From: Reyranella aquatilis
GTDB lineage: Bacteria > Pseudomonadota > Alphaproteobacteria > Reyranellales > Reyranellaceae
Length of the DNA stretch: 64,000 nucleotides
Direction of reading: 5' to 3'
NCBI RefSeq assembly: GCF_020880995.1
Contig: NZ_JAJISD010000003.1
Location: 62,001 to 126,000 of the forward strand
Shown here: one piece after another, positions 55,673-64,000 of the stretch
Position numbering within the stretch: the first letter of the stretch is position 1
How the letters are laid out: each line of letters opens with the position of its first letter
Notes under the pieces: generated by a model
What the model was told of the DNA's origin: nothing
Database searches by the model: none
What the model saw: the letters and a program-made list of their open reading frames with translations, nothing else
Made by a program: the position numbers and the translations under genes

Positions 55673-57973
55673 ATGGCGGGCAAAAGCTCGGAAGAAATGG
55701 TCAGCAACCAGATGGGCGATCTCGACGGCGACTCGCTGATCATGCATCGGACGGGGCGGCCCGGGAAAATCGAGATCATCGCCAGCAAGCCGCTGGTCAC
55801 CCAGCGCGACCTGGCCCTGGCCTATTCCCCGGGCGTCGCGGCCCCCTGCCTCGCGATCGAGAAGGATCCGTCGACCGCCTACGACTACACGGTCAAGGGC
55901 AACCTGGTGGCGGTGATCTCCAACGGCACGGCGGTGCTGGGCCTCGGTGACATCGGGGCGCTGGCCGGCAAGCCGGTGATGGAGGGCAAGGCCGTCCTGT
56001 TCAAGCGCTTCGCCGACGTCGACTGCATCGACCTCGAGGTCGACACCAAGGACGTAGACCAGTTCGTGAACTGCGTGCGCTATCTCGGGCCGACCTTCGG
56101 CGGCATCAACCTCGAGGACATCAAGGCGCCGGAGTGCTTCATCATCGAGCAGCGCCTGCGCGAGCTGATGGACATCCCGATCTTCCACGACGACCAGCAC
56201 GGCACCGCGATCGTCTCCGCCGCCGGCCTGATCAACGCGCTCCACCTCACGGGGCGCGACATCAAGGACATCAAGATGGTGGTGAACGGCGCGGGCGCCG
56301 CGTCGATCGCCTGCATCGAGCTCGTGAAGGCGATGGGGATGCCGCACGAGAACGCCATCCTCTGCGACACCAAGGGCGTGATCTACCAGGGCCGCACCGA
56401 GGGCATGAACCAGTGGAAGAGCGCCCACGCGGTCCGCACCAAGGCGCGCACGCTGGAAGAGGCGATGAAGGGCGCCGACGTGTTCTTCGGCCTCTCGGTC
56501 AAGGGCGCCGTGACCCGGGAGATGGTCCAGTCGATGGCCGCCAAGCCGATCATCTTCGCCATGGCCAATCCCGACCCCGAGATCACGCCGGAGGATGTGC
56601 GCGCGGCCCGCGGCGACGCGATCGTCGCGACCGGCCGGTCGGACTACGCCAACCAGATCAACAACGTGCTGGGCTTCCCCTACATCTTCCGCGGCGCACT
56701 CGACGTGCGCGCCACCACGATCAACGAGGAGATGAAGGTGGCCGCCGCCGAGGCGCTGGCCAAGCTCGCGCGCGAGGACGTACCGGACGAGGTCGATCGC
56801 GCCTATTCCGGCCGTCGCCTGCGCTACGGACCGGACTACATCGTGCCGGTGCCGTTCGATCCGCGCCTGATCGTCGAAGTCTCGGCGGCCGTCGCCAAGG
56901 CCGCGATGGAGTCGGGCGTCGCCAAGAAGAAGATCGCCGACATGGCGGAGTACAAGCGCAGCCTGTCGGGCCGCCTCGATCCGACCAGCCACTGGCTGCA
57001 GAGCCTGTTCGATCAGGTGAAGGCCAATCCGCAGCGCATCGTCTTCGCCGAGGGCGAGGAGGAGCGCACGATCCGAGCCGCCGTGATGTTCCGCGACAAC
57101 GGCTACGGCACGCCGATCCTGATCGGCCGCGAAGAGCAGGTGCGCGAGACCATGAAGTCGCTCGGCATCACCGACGATTCCGGCATGGAGATCCACAACG
57201 CGCGGCTCTCGACCAAGAACGCACCCTATACCGAGCTGGTGTATCGCCGCCTGCAGCGCGACGGCTACCTGCACCGCGACGTGCAGCGCATGGTGAACCA
57301 GGGCCGCAACGTGTTCGGCGCCTGCATGGTGGCGATGGGCGATGCCGACGGCATGGTGACCGGCATCACGCGGCGCTTCCCCGAGTGCTATGCCGACGTG
57401 AAGCGGGTGATCAACATCGACCTGAACAAGGTGCCGATGGGCTACTCGATCGTGGTCTCGCGCCAGGGCACGGTGTTCCTGGGCGACACCTCGATCAACG
57501 AGACGCCGACGCCCGAGCAACTCGCGACCATCGCCAAGCAGATGGCGAAGAACGCGCGCATGATGGGTCATCATCCGCGCGTCGCCTTCCTGTCCTTCTC
57601 GAACTTCGGCAGCCGCGAGATCGAGCGCATCGACCGTATCCGCAAGGCGATTCGCCTGCTCGACGCCGAGGAGGTCGATTTCGAGTATGACGGCGAGATG
57701 CAGGCCGACATGGCGCTCGATTTCGAGCTGCTGAAGTCGACTTATCCGTTTACGCGCCTGACCGGCCCGGCCAACGTACTGGTGATGCCGGGCCTGCACT
57801 CGGCCCACATCTCCTCGCGGCTGATGCAGTCGCTGGGCGGCGTTACCGTGATCGGCCCGGTGATCGACGGCCTCTCCAAGCCGGTGCAGATCGTGCAGAT
57901 GGGCGCCACCGTGAGCGATCTCGTGAACCACGCGGCGCTGGCCGCTTACGGCGCCCTCTCCGCACAGAGATAG
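55673..57973 (+). CDS. maeB: NADP-dependent malic enzyme with phosphotransacetylase-like C-terminal domain
   Basis: A 766-residue protein: residues 1-430 malic enzyme ([44 protein letters not shown]), residues 440-766 a phosphotransacetylase-like domain ([31 protein letters not shown]). Decarboxylates malate to pyruvate; in rhizobial and other MaeB forms the tail is regulatory and acetyl-CoA responsive. The ATG at 55673 has GGGAGAG at good spacing; longer upstream frames overlap mutS. Confidence 0.96.
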   Translation: MAGKSSEEMVSNQMGDLDGDSLIMHRTGRPGKIEIIASKPLVTQRDLALAYSPGVAAPCLAIEKDPSTAYDYTVKGNLVAVISNGTAVLGLGDIGALAGKPVMEGKAVLFKRFADVDCIDLEVDTKDVDQFVNCVRYLGPTFGGINLEDIKAPECFIIEQRLRELMDIPIFHDDQHGTAIVSAAGLINALHLTGRDIKDIKMVVNGAGAASIACIELVKAMGMPHENAILCDTKGVIYQGRTEGMNQWKSAHAVRTKARTLEEAMKGADVFFGLSVKGAVTREMVQSMAAKPIIFAMANPDPEITPEDVRAARGDAIVATGRSDYANQINNVLGFPYIFRGALDVRATTINEEMKVAAAEALAKLAREDVPDEVDRAYSGRRLRYGPDYIVPVPFDPRLIVEVSAAVAKAAMESGVAKKKIADMAEYKRSLSGRLDPTSHWLQSLFDQVKANPQRIVFAEGEEERTIRAAVMFRDNGYGTPILIGREEQVRETMKSLGITDDSGMEIHNARLSTKNAPYTELVYRRLQRDGYLHRDVQRMVNQGRNVFGACMVAMGDADGMVTGITRRFPECYADVKRVINIDLNKVPMGYSIVVSRQGTVFLGDTSINETPTPEQLATIAKQMAKNARMMGHHPRVAFLSFSNFGSREIERIDRIRKAIRLLDAEEVDFEYDGEMQADMALDFELLKSTYPFTRLTGPANVLVMPGLHSAHISSRLMQSLGGVTVIGPVIDGLSKPVQIVQMGATVSDLVNHAALAAYGALSAQR

Positions 57974-57990
57974 GCGCTGGAAGCCATCCC

Positions 57991-58040
57991 TTCCCCTTTG
58001 CGGAGGCCGCAAAGGGGAAGTGCCCTCGTCTTGCGAGGGC
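57991..58040. terminator. two tandem hairpins after maeB
   Basis: TTCCCCTTTGCGG-AGG-CCGCAAAGGGGAA at 57991-58019 is a perfect 13-bp stem; GCCCTCG-TCTTG-CGAGGGC at 58022-58040 follows immediately. They lie 18 bases after the maeB stop and are the obvious terminator region, though without a T tract. Confidence 0.7.
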
Positions 58041-58128
58041 GATGGGGTCATGCCCGCGTCCGCCGCTTCAGGGCACCTCCCCGTCCGAAGGGGGCGGAAA
58101 GCGAAAGGCGCTCCACGGAGGACGCACC

Positions 58129-58746
58129 GTGACTCTCGAAACCTGGTGGCTCTATCTCGGCGCCGTCATGCTGATCGCCTGCACGCCGGGCCCGAACGTG
58201 CTCTACGTGACGACGCGCAGCATCCGTTACGGTCTGGGCGCCGCATTTGTCGGCGTCGCGGGTTGTCTCACCGCGCTCGTGCTGATGCTGACGGGCTCGG
58301 TCGCGGGCCTCAGCGCGCTGCTGCTGGCGCTGCCCGGCGCCTTCGACCTGCTCAAGATCCTGGGCGCGGCCTACCTGGTCTATCTCGGCATCCAGACGTG
58401 GCGTGAGCCGGTGGCAAACGAGGCGCCGCCGCCCTCGACCGGTGCGTCGGCACTCGCCCTGTTCCGTGGCGGCTTCCTGGTGGGAATCAGCAATCCGAAA
58501 CTGCTGATCTTCGCCGCCGCGTTTTTTCCGCAGTTCATCGACCCCGCACGCGCGTGGGGGCCGCAGTTCGCGCTGATGGTCGCGACCTTCATGGGAGTCG
58601 AGCTGTTCTTCTACTCGATCTACGCGCTGACGGGCCGAAAGCTGGCGGACCGGCTGATGCACGGCATCTGGCGCCGCTGGCTCAATCGGGTCAGCGGCGT
58701 CGTCTTCATGGGGTTCGGCGTCGCGCTGCTGCGCTTCAAGCCCTGA
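58129..58746 (+). CDS. LysE/RhtB family exporter
   Basis: A 205-residue membrane protein with six helices. CTPGPNVLYVTTRSIRYG at the first helix and GFLVGISNPKLLIFAAAFFPQF in the middle are the LysE/RhtB landmarks. It exports amino acids or similar metabolites by proton antiport; the substrate is unknown. The GTG at 58129 has CGGAGGAC in front; the earlier ATG at 58042 lies in the hairpin region and is rejected. Converges on rnk with 3 bases between stops. Confidence 0.93.
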   Translation: MTLETWWLYLGAVMLIACTPGPNVLYVTTRSIRYGLGAAFVGVAGCLTALVLMLTGSVAGLSALLLALPGAFDLLKILGAAYLVYLGIQTWREPVANEAPPPSTGASALALFRGGFLVGISNPKLLIFAAAFFPQFIDPARAWGPQFALMVATFMGVELFFYSIYALTGRKLADRLMHGIWRRWLNRVSGVVFMGFGVALLRFKP

Positions 58747-58749
58747 CGG

Positions 58750-59160
58750 TCAGGAGACCTTGCGGACCGTGAGCCGGTGCTTGCGCCCGTCGCGCGCGGT
58801 CCAAGAGATCGACTGGCCCACGGCCAGGCCGATCAGCGCCGCGCCCACCGGCGTCATCACCGAAAGCTTGTGGGCGTCGCTGTCCTCGTCGGCCGGATAG
58901 ACCAGCGTCTCGGTCAGCTCGTGCTGTTCGCCGTCGGTGCCGGCGTCGGAACTGAACGTGACGGTCGACCCCATGCGCACGACGTCGGCCGGTACGCTGT
59001 CCTCGCCCACGACCTTGGCGCGCTCCATCTCGGACAGCAGCTCCTCGGCGACCTCCGGCAGGCGCTCCAGCGACGCGGTGGCGAGGTCGGTCAGGCGGTC
59101 GCAATCGGCTTCACTGACGACGATGTTGGGGACGGAACGGTTACGTGCAACGGCGGGCAT
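58750..59160 (-). CDS. rnk: nucleoside diphosphate kinase regulator / GreA-GreB family protein
   Basis: A 136-residue protein of the Rnk type: short N-terminal helical hairpin (SEADCDRLTDLATASLE) and a GreA C-domain with VRMGSTVTFSSD and STMTPVGAALIGLAVG-type segment (here VMTPVGAALIGLAVGQSISW). Rnk binds RNA polymerase near the secondary channel but lacks the long Gre coiled coil. Monocistronic, in a 234-base clear upstream region. Confidence 0.9.
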   Translation of the reverse strand: MPAVARNRSVPNIVVSEADCDRLTDLATASLERLPEVAEELLSEMERAKVVGEDSVPADVVRMGSTVTFSSDAGTDGEQHELTETLVYPADEDSDAHKLSVMTPVGAALIGLAVGQSISWTARDGRKHRLTVRKVS

Positions 59161-59394
59161 CGCGGATGATCCTGCATGGCTGAAGACAAATTGGATTCAA
59201 TCGGTGATCGCCGAGCAAAAGCGATCGAGTGCCCCGATGCCGGGACACAAAAGGCCGGCTCGGGGACTACGCTTCCGCGATCGGATGGTTCCGCCGCGGC
59301 ACGAGGGAGAGAAGGCCCGAGAAGTTCATGTCCAAGACGTAGGCCCCCCGGATGCGCGTTTCAAGGCCCTCGGCTAGGCCTCCCGCGAGCGAAC
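59161..59394. other. 234-base gene-free gap
   Basis: Between the rnk start and the stop of the first ketopantoate-reductase paralogue. I see no convincing ORF, repeat or hairpin; the rnk promoter should lie at its left end. Confidence 0.3.
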
Positions 59395-60330
59395 CTACTT
59401 CGCCAGCTTGCGGGCGCGCTGGGCGAGATAGACCTGCAGATGGGCATAGGCCAGGCGCAGGTTCGGCGTCGCGATCCCGGCTTTCTTCGCGCGGGCGATC
59501 ATGTCGCCCACGATATGGTCGGCCTCGACCATGTTGCCCTTCTCGAGGTCATGCAGCATCGAGGCGGTGAACTTCGAGCCCTTCACGGTCAGGAACGAGC
59601 GGATGGTCTTGAGGCCATTCTCGCCGGGATCGTGGCCGGCGGCGGCCCCGACCTGGCGGCCTTCCTCGACCGTCTCCAGCACGATCGCCAGCCCTTCGTC
59701 CGCTTCGAGCACGTCGCCCGAGGAACCGCGCATCAGGCAGCAGGTCGCCGCCAGCGTGCACAGCATGATCCACTTGTCCCAGAGATCCTGGACGATGTTG
59801 GCGTTCAGGCCACCGTCGATGCCCGACGCCTTGATGGCGGCATCGAGATCGGTCAGCGCCTTGCGCGCAGGTGCGGCGCCACGCTCGCCGAACGAGATCA
59901 CGGCGAAGGGGCTGGTGTGGAGGATGTGGCCCTGGCCGTCCATGGCGACGCCGACGCGCGCCAGGCCGCCCACCACCTTGTCGGCGCCGAAGCGGGCATC
60001 GAGCGTCTCGAGATGACGCATGCCGTTCAGCAGCGGCACGATCGTGGTGTTCGGGCCGACGGCCGGTGCGATGGCGTCCATCGCCGAGTCGAGGTCGTAG
60101 GCCTTGCAGGTCAGCAGCACGACATCGTACGGGCCACCTTCGCTGCCCTTCGTGGCGGTCTTCACCTTCTGGGTGACATCGCCCTTGGTGCTCTTGATCA
60201 CCAGCCCGTCGCGCTGCAGCGCCTCGTTGCGCTTTTCGCGCACGAGGAAGGTCACGTCGGCACCGCTCTGATGCAGGCGCCCGCCGACATAGCCGCCGAT
60301 CGCGCCGGCGCCGAGGATCAGGATCTTCAT
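59395..60330 (-). CDS. ketopantoate reductase family (PanE/ApbA-type) oxidoreductase, paralogue 1
   Basis: A 311-residue Rossmann enzyme. NADPH motif ILGAGAIGGYVGGRL, catalytic-type Lys in LLTCKAYDLDSA, and helical C-domain with QDLWDKWIMLCTLAA. EADHIVGDMIARAKK near the end is the conserved acidic helix. It closely resembles the next gene upstream; the pair arose by tandem duplication. Family members reduce 2-ketopantoate or other 2-oxoacids; true PanE is not proven. Last of a three-gene run. Confidence 0.9.
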   Translation of the reverse strand: MKILILGAGAIGGYVGGRLHQSGADVTFLVREKRNEALQRDGLVIKSTKGDVTQKVKTATKGSEGGPYDVVLLTCKAYDLDSAMDAIAPAVGPNTTIVPLLNGMRHLETLDARFGADKVVGGLARVGVAMDGQGHILHTSPFAVISFGERGAAPARKALTDLDAAIKASGIDGGLNANIVQDLWDKWIMLCTLAATCCLMRGSSGDVLEADEGLAIVLETVEEGRQVGAAAGHDPGENGLKTIRSFLTVKGSKFTASMLHDLEKGNMVEADHIVGDMIARAKKAGIATPNLRLAYAHLQVYLAQRARKLAK

Positions 60331-60351
60331 GATGGCTTCTACCTCTGGCCT

Positions 60352-61284
60352 CTATTTCAGTCCGCCGCGCGCCCGGCGCGCTTCATATGTCTGCAGGTGC
60401 GCATAGGCGAAGCGCAGGTTGGGCGCGGCGATGCCGTGCTTGCGGGCGCGCGCCAGCATGTCGCCGACGATCTGCTTGCCCTCGGCCGCGCCGCCCTTCT
60501 CCATGTCGCCCAGGATCGAGGCCACCGCCTTGGAACCCTTGGCCGTCAGCATGCCCTTGAGGTTGGCCACGACCTTGTCGCTGGGCGGCTGGCCCTCGGC
60601 CACCGCGACCTTGCGGCTCTCTTCCAGCGTCTCGGCGACGATCGCCGCGCCGTCCTCGCTCTCCATGATGTCGCCGATCGTGCCGCGCATCGAGGCGCAC
60701 ATGCCCGCGATCGTCGACAGCATGATCCACTTGTCCCAGAGATCCTGGTTGATGTTGTCGTTGAGCCCGCCGTCGATGCCGGCCTTCTTGCAGGCCGCGT
60801 CGAGCGCGACCAGAGAGGCGCGCGCGGGCTTGCCGTCGCGCTCGCCGAACGACACGCCCGAGGCGCCGCTGTGCAGGATCTCGCCGTTGGGGCCCAGCAT
60901 GCCGGAGATGCGGGCCAGGCCGCCGGCCACGCGCGCGGCGCCGAACTTGCCGTCGAGCGTGGCGAAGTGGGCGTGGCCGTTCAGCATCGGCACGATGACG
61001 GTGTCGGCCCCGACCGCGGGCGCGATCGACTCCATCGCCGAATCGAGGTCGTAGGCCTTGCAGGCCAGCACGATGACGTCATAGGGCCCGCCTTCGCTTC
61101 CCTTGGTCACGACCTTGACCGGCACGACGGCGTCGCCCTTCGGACTCTTCACGACGAGGCCCTGCTTTCGCACCGCCTCGGCGCGCTTCTCGCGCAGCAG
61201 GAAGGTGACGTCGACGCCGGCCTGGGTGAGGCGCGCGCCCCAATAGCCGCCGACCGCGCCGGCGCCGAGAATGAGGATCTTCAC
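60352..61284 (-). CDS. ketopantoate reductase family oxidoreductase, paralogue 2
   Basis: A 310-residue paralogue of 59395-60330, with ILGAGAVGGYWGARL, VLACKAYDLDSAMES and QDLWDKWIMLSTIAG. It starts with GTG overlapping the stop of the HAD gene (GTGA), so it is coupled to it. 21 bases separate the two paralogues. Shared segments such as KGSEGGPYDV and AYDLDSAM show the duplication directly. Confidence 0.9.
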   Translation of the reverse strand: MKILILGAGAVGGYWGARLTQAGVDVTFLLREKRAEAVRKQGLVVKSPKGDAVVPVKVVTKGSEGGPYDVIVLACKAYDLDSAMESIAPAVGADTVIVPMLNGHAHFATLDGKFGAARVAGGLARISGMLGPNGEILHSGASGVSFGERDGKPARASLVALDAACKKAGIDGGLNDNINQDLWDKWIMLSTIAGMCASMRGTIGDIMESEDGAAIVAETLEESRKVAVAEGQPPSDKVVANLKGMLTAKGSKAVASILGDMEKGGAAEGKQIVGDMLARARKHGIAAPNLRFAYAHLQTYEARRARGGLK

Positions 61285-61976
61285 GGCTTGAGGTTCCTTT
61301 CGGTCAGCCAGTCGTCGAGCCACGTGGCGAGGTCGTCGGTCTGGTGATGGATGTGGCTGAGATCGGCGTCGGCCGCGCGCTTCACGCTTTCGTCGGTGCG
61401 GATCCACACCGTGCGCATGCCGATGTCGGCCGCGGGCTTCAGGTTGACGGAGATGTCGTCGGCGAAGGCGGCGCGCGTCGGGTCGATGCCGTGCTTCTTC
61501 ACCAGCGCGTCGTAGATCTGCGGATGGGGCTTGGGCCAGTACTCGCCCGCGGCGATGTCGAAGATCGCCTCGAAGTGATGCGACACGCCCAGCCGCTCCA
61601 TCACGCGCTCGGCATGCGGCACGTCGCCGGCGGTGAAGATGATCTTGCGGCCGGGCAGCGCGCGCAGCGACGCTTCCAGCGCGGGATTGGCCTCGACCGG
61701 CGAGTAGTCGATGTCGTGGACGTAGTCGAGATAGTGCGTGGGATCGACGCCGTGCAGAGTCATCATCCCGCGCATCGAGGTACCGTGGTCGCGCCAGTAC
61801 TGCTTCTGCACGACCCGCGCCTCTTCCGGCGTCACCTTCAGCCAGTCCGCGATGTAGCGCCCGATGCGCACGTCGATCTGCGAGAACAGGTTGCAGCGCG
61901 CCGGGTAGAGCGTGTTGTCCAGATCGAACAGCCAGACGTCGGGATCGTGCGCCGGGGGATCGTATTTGCGAGCCAT
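61281..61976 (-). CDS. HAD-superfamily pyrimidine 5'-nucleotidase-like hydrolase
   Basis: A 231-residue HAD phosphatase. Motif I is LFDLDNTLYPA (Asp18, Asp20); motif II Thr is in IIFTAGD; motif III Lys in WPKPHPQIY; motif IV FADDISVNLKPA. The cap and length match the yeast SDT1/PHM8 pyrimidine-nucleotidase subclass seen in alphaproteobacteria. First gene of the HAD-KPR2-KPR1 run; GTGA overlap with the next gene. Confidence 0.92.
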   Translation of the reverse strand: MARKYDPPAHDPDVWLFDLDNTLYPARCNLFSQIDVRIGRYIADWLKVTPEEARVVQKQYWRDHGTSMRGMMTLHGVDPTHYLDYVHDIDYSPVEANPALEASLRALPGRKIIFTAGDVPHAERVMERLGVSHHFEAIFDIAAGEYWPKPHPQIYDALVKKHGIDPTRAAFADDISVNLKPAADIGMRTVWIRTDESVKRAADADLSHIHHQTDDLATWLDDWLTERNLKP

Positions 61977-62061
61977 GGGAGGTTTGGATTACCGGCCGGC
62001 CGTGCGCTTGTCGAGCCGGCAGCATGTCCTATAAAGAGGCATTCCAACAGATGGCTTTCAT

Positions 62062-62778
62062 TTGCCGCGCACGATCCTGAGCCTGTGTCTCCTGCTGTGG
62101 GTGTGGCCAGGAATTGGCCGTGCCGGCCCGGTGGACGACGGCCTCGAGGCCTATAAGCGGGGCGACCATGGGGCCGCTTCAGCCCTGTGGAGGCCGTTGG
62201 CCGAGAAGGGCAACGCATCGGCAGAATTCTATCTCGGCCTTCTCTATCGTAACGGCCAGGGCGTGCCGCGTAACGAAGCCGAAGCGAACGCCTGGCTCCG
62301 CAAGTCGGCAGACCAGGGATATCCGCCCGCTCAATACTTCGTTGCTGTGTTGACGAAGCAGCCGACAGAGGCCTTCGATTGGTACAAGAAGGCTGCGGAG
62401 CAGGACTATGCGGCCGCCCAGTTTAGGGTCGGTGAGATCTATGACTTTGGCGTGTTGGCTCCCCGCGATCGGGCTGAATCTCTCAGACTGTGGCGCATGG
62501 CGGCTGAACGCGGCTACGGGCCGGCGATCAGTCGCATGGGGATGCTGTATGTGACCGGAGACCTGCCGACGGACAAGGTACAAGCCTTCAAGTGGCTTAC
62601 CTTGGCCTTGATGCAACCGGATTCGAACTTCGGTGAACTGAGCCGCCCCGCGGTGACCATGCTTCGCAACTCAGTCGGTCAGAGCATGACGCCCGAGCAG
62701 ATTGCCGAAGCCCAACAGGAGGCAAAGGATTGGCAGCCGACCCCCGAAGCATGGGTGGAGAAATGGCGCACGCGATGA
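62062..62778 (+). CDS. secreted Sel1-repeat protein
   Basis: A 238-residue protein starting at TTG; the ATG at 62051 is out of frame. Residues 1-21 are a signal peptide (ILSLCLLLWVWPGIGRAGP). At least four Sel1-like repeats follow (ASAEFYLGLLYRNGQGVPRN, YPPAQYFVAVL, YAAAQFRVGEIYDFG, YGPAISRMGMLYVTG). Such repeats bind peptides or proteins in the periplasm. 7 bases before rmuC. Confidence 0.85.
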   Translation: MPRTILSLCLLLWVWPGIGRAGPVDDGLEAYKRGDHGAASALWRPLAEKGNASAEFYLGLLYRNGQGVPRNEAEANAWLRKSADQGYPPAQYFVAVLTKQPTEAFDWYKKAAEQDYAAAQFRVGEIYDFGVLAPRDRAESLRLWRMAAERGYGPAISRMGMLYVTGDLPTDKVQAFKWLTLALMQPDSNFGELSRPAVTMLRNSVGQSMTPEQIAEAQQEAKDWQPTPEAWVEKWRTR

Positions 62779-62785
62779 GGGCTGC

Positions 62786-63838
62786 ATGGACACTCTGACA
62801 ATCGCTCTACTTGCCGCCGTCATCGTGCTGGTGGTTCTCGTCGCTGTGATCGTGATGCGCCAGGGCGGCGGCAACCGCGAGGCCGAGCAGCGGATGCAGC
62901 AGCAGCTGGCCCTGGCGCTGAGCCAGCAGGCCGAGACCGTGCAGCGGGTCGAGAAGTCGCTGCGCGAGCAGGAGCAGGCTCTGGCCAAGGTCGTCACCGA
63001 GCGGCTGGACCGGACCGAGAAGGCCACGGGCCAGATCGTCACCGACCTCCGTGAGCGGCTGGTCCGCATCGACGAGGCGCAGAAGAAGATCGGCGAGCTG
63101 TCGACCCAGGTCGTCAGCCTGCAGGAGGTCCTGTCCAACAAGCAGGCGCGCGGCGCGTTCGGCGAGGTCCAGCTCAACGACCTGGTCCAGAGCGCCCTGC
63201 CGCCCTCGGCCTACGATTTCCAGGTGACACTCTCGACCGGCGTGCGCGCCGACTGCCTGCTGAAGCTGCCCAACCCGCCGGGCCCGATCGCCATCGACGC
63301 CAAGTTCCCGCTCGAGAGCTACAGCCTGCTGCGAGCGGTGCCGGCCGGCGATGCGGCGGCGCTGCTGGCCGCCCAGCGCGGCTTCCAGCAGGCCATTCGC
63401 AAGCACATCGCCGACATCCGCGGCAAATACATCGTGCCGGGCGAGACCGCCGAATCGGCGCTGATGTTCCTGCCCTCGGAAGCCGTCTACGGGGAGCTGC
63501 ACGCCAACTTCACCGGGCTGGTCGAGGAATCCTACAGGGCGCGTGTCTGGATCGTGTCGCCCACGACCATGATGGCGACCCTGAACACGGTGCGCGCCGT
63601 GCTGAAGGACGTGCGCATGCGCGAGCAGGCCGGCGAGATCCAGAAGATGGTGGGCTTGATCCTGGGCGACGTGAAGCGGCTCGACGACCGGGTCGACAAT
63701 CTCAAGAAGCACTTCGCCCAGACCGAGAAGGACCTGCGCGAGATCGACACCTCGACCACGGCGATCACCCGCCGCGGCGAACGCATCCTCGCCGTCGATC
63801 TCGGCGAGGAACCGACGGCGCTGCCGCCGAAGGTTTAA
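62786..63838 (+). CDS. rmuC: DNA recombination protein RmuC
   Basis: A 350-residue RmuC: N-terminal membrane helix (about 6-24), a long coiled coil (30-115) and the nuclease-like RmuC domain (SNKQARGAFGEVQLNDLV, LPNPPGPIAIDAKFPLESY, and FLPSEAVYGELHA). RmuC limits inversions at short inverted repeats, which is noteworthy beside this repeat-bearing end. ATG at 62786 after GAGGGCTGC. Confidence 0.94.
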   Translation: MDTLTIALLAAVIVLVVLVAVIVMRQGGGNREAEQRMQQQLALALSQQAETVQRVEKSLREQEQALAKVVTERLDRTEKATGQIVTDLRERLVRIDEAQKKIGELSTQVVSLQEVLSNKQARGAFGEVQLNDLVQSALPPSAYDFQVTLSTGVRADCLLKLPNPPGPIAIDAKFPLESYSLLRAVPAGDAAALLAAQRGFQQAIRKHIADIRGKYIVPGETAESALMFLPSEAVYGELHANFTGLVEESYRARVWIVSPTTMMATLNTVRAVLKDVRMREQAGEIQKMVGLILGDVKRLDDRVDNLKKHFAQTEKDLREIDTSTTAITRRGERILAVDLGEEPTALPPKV

Positions 63839-63854
63839 AGCGGACAACAAGTTC

Positions 63855-63982
63855 CGTCGTCTCGACCGGAGCCGAGCGAAGCTCGGCGTAGTTTAGAGAC
63901 CTTTTTTTCGCGATCGGCCGGCTTTTAGTGGAGAGAGAGGATCTCTCCACTCCGCACCTTCGGTGCTCCGGTCGAGATGACG
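63855..63982. repeat. complex inverted-repeat element at the right edge
   Basis: Outer arms CGTCGTCTCGACCGGAGC (63855-63872) and GCTCCGGTCGAGATGACG (63965-63982) are reverse complements with one mismatch. Nested inside are GCCGAGC-GAA-GCTCGGC (63871-63887), AGTGGAGAGA-GAGGA-TCTCTCCACT (63927-63951) and GCACC-TTC-GGTGC (63955-63967), plus a T7 run at 63902-63908 that may end rmuC transcription. A mosaic of palindromes typical of a dispersed intergenic element. Confidence 0.65.
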
Positions 63983-64000
63983 GGTGTTATGAAGGGCTGG

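Noticed and set aside
49451..58051. Very long antisense frames opposite the hem block, mutS and maeB (up to about 940 codons)
   Set aside because: They result from the GC-biased third codon positions of the real genes; their products are low-complexity Arg/Ala/Asp/His-rich and match no family.
59176..61347. A 723-codon plus-strand frame over the tandem reductases, with repeated-looking product
   Set aside because: It mirrors the duplicated genes on the other strand; the repeats come from the paralogues.

Overview
The window is GC-rich and densely coded, with short gaps and many GTG or TTG starts. The gene set points to an alphaproteobacterium: a hisA-hisF-hisE run, a hemD/hemX-hemY block, a type 2 argC, comM, mutS, a two-domain NADP-malic enzyme and rmuC. 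Abundant acyl-CoA, CoA-transferase, dipeptide- and sulfonate-type transport genes suggest a free-living soil or water heterotroph, perhaps of the Reyranella/Rhodospirillales kind; that placement is an inference. I see no rRNA, tRNA, CRISPR array, transposase or integrase.

Layout. 1-6.6 kb: the 5' end of trmB off the left edge, a ThDP-dependent enzyme, an orphan small acidic protein, an M20 amidohydrolase, a GST-like protein, then hisA-hisF-hisE. 6.7-11.3 kb: a minus-strand operon coding for an exported NosZ/thiocyanate-dehydrogenase-like propeller, a MacB/Lol-type ABC permease and ATPase, and a membrane-anchored accessory protein. 11.4-17.6 kb: a membrane protein with a degenerate J domain, a HIT protein coupled to an exported hydrolase, a TauD-type dioxygenase with an FAD-linked oxidase, and two membrane proteins. 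17.65-18.75 kb: an AT-richer island with a TIR-domain membrane protein and a phased inverted-repeat cluster upstream. 18.8-24.2 kb: comM, then ACAD10/11-like dehydrogenase, class III aminotransferase or phospho-lyase, and APH-like kinase. 24.3-31.7 kb: a feruloyl-CoA-synthase-like ligase translationally coupled to a full dipeptide-type ABC importer. 31.9-35.0 kb: SGNH hydrolase, family III CoA-transferase, MgtC. 35.0-41.1 kb: two successive NitT/SsuABC-type transport units, one with a fused double permease. 41.3-46.8 kb: argC-GNAT-IlvD/Edd dehydratase, an ATC-hydrolase-family protein and a Tat-exported alpha/beta hydrolase. 46.8-52.8 kb: ogt, a fused hemD-hemX, hemY-like, a short MetE-type methyltransferase and a membrane protein. 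52.8-64 kb: mutS, maeB, a LysE exporter, rnk, two tandem ketopantoate-reductase paralogues, a HAD phosphatase, a Sel1 protein and rmuC.

The most unusual loci are the copper-propeller/ABC operon (6.7-11.3 kb), the ACAD/phospho-lyase/kinase trio (20.6-24.2 kb), the TIR gene with its operator-like repeats (17.7-18.7 kb) and the ligase-importer operon (24.3-31.7 kb). Three copies of related inverted-repeat elements lie in gene-free gaps (6.6, 41.3 and 63.9 kb).
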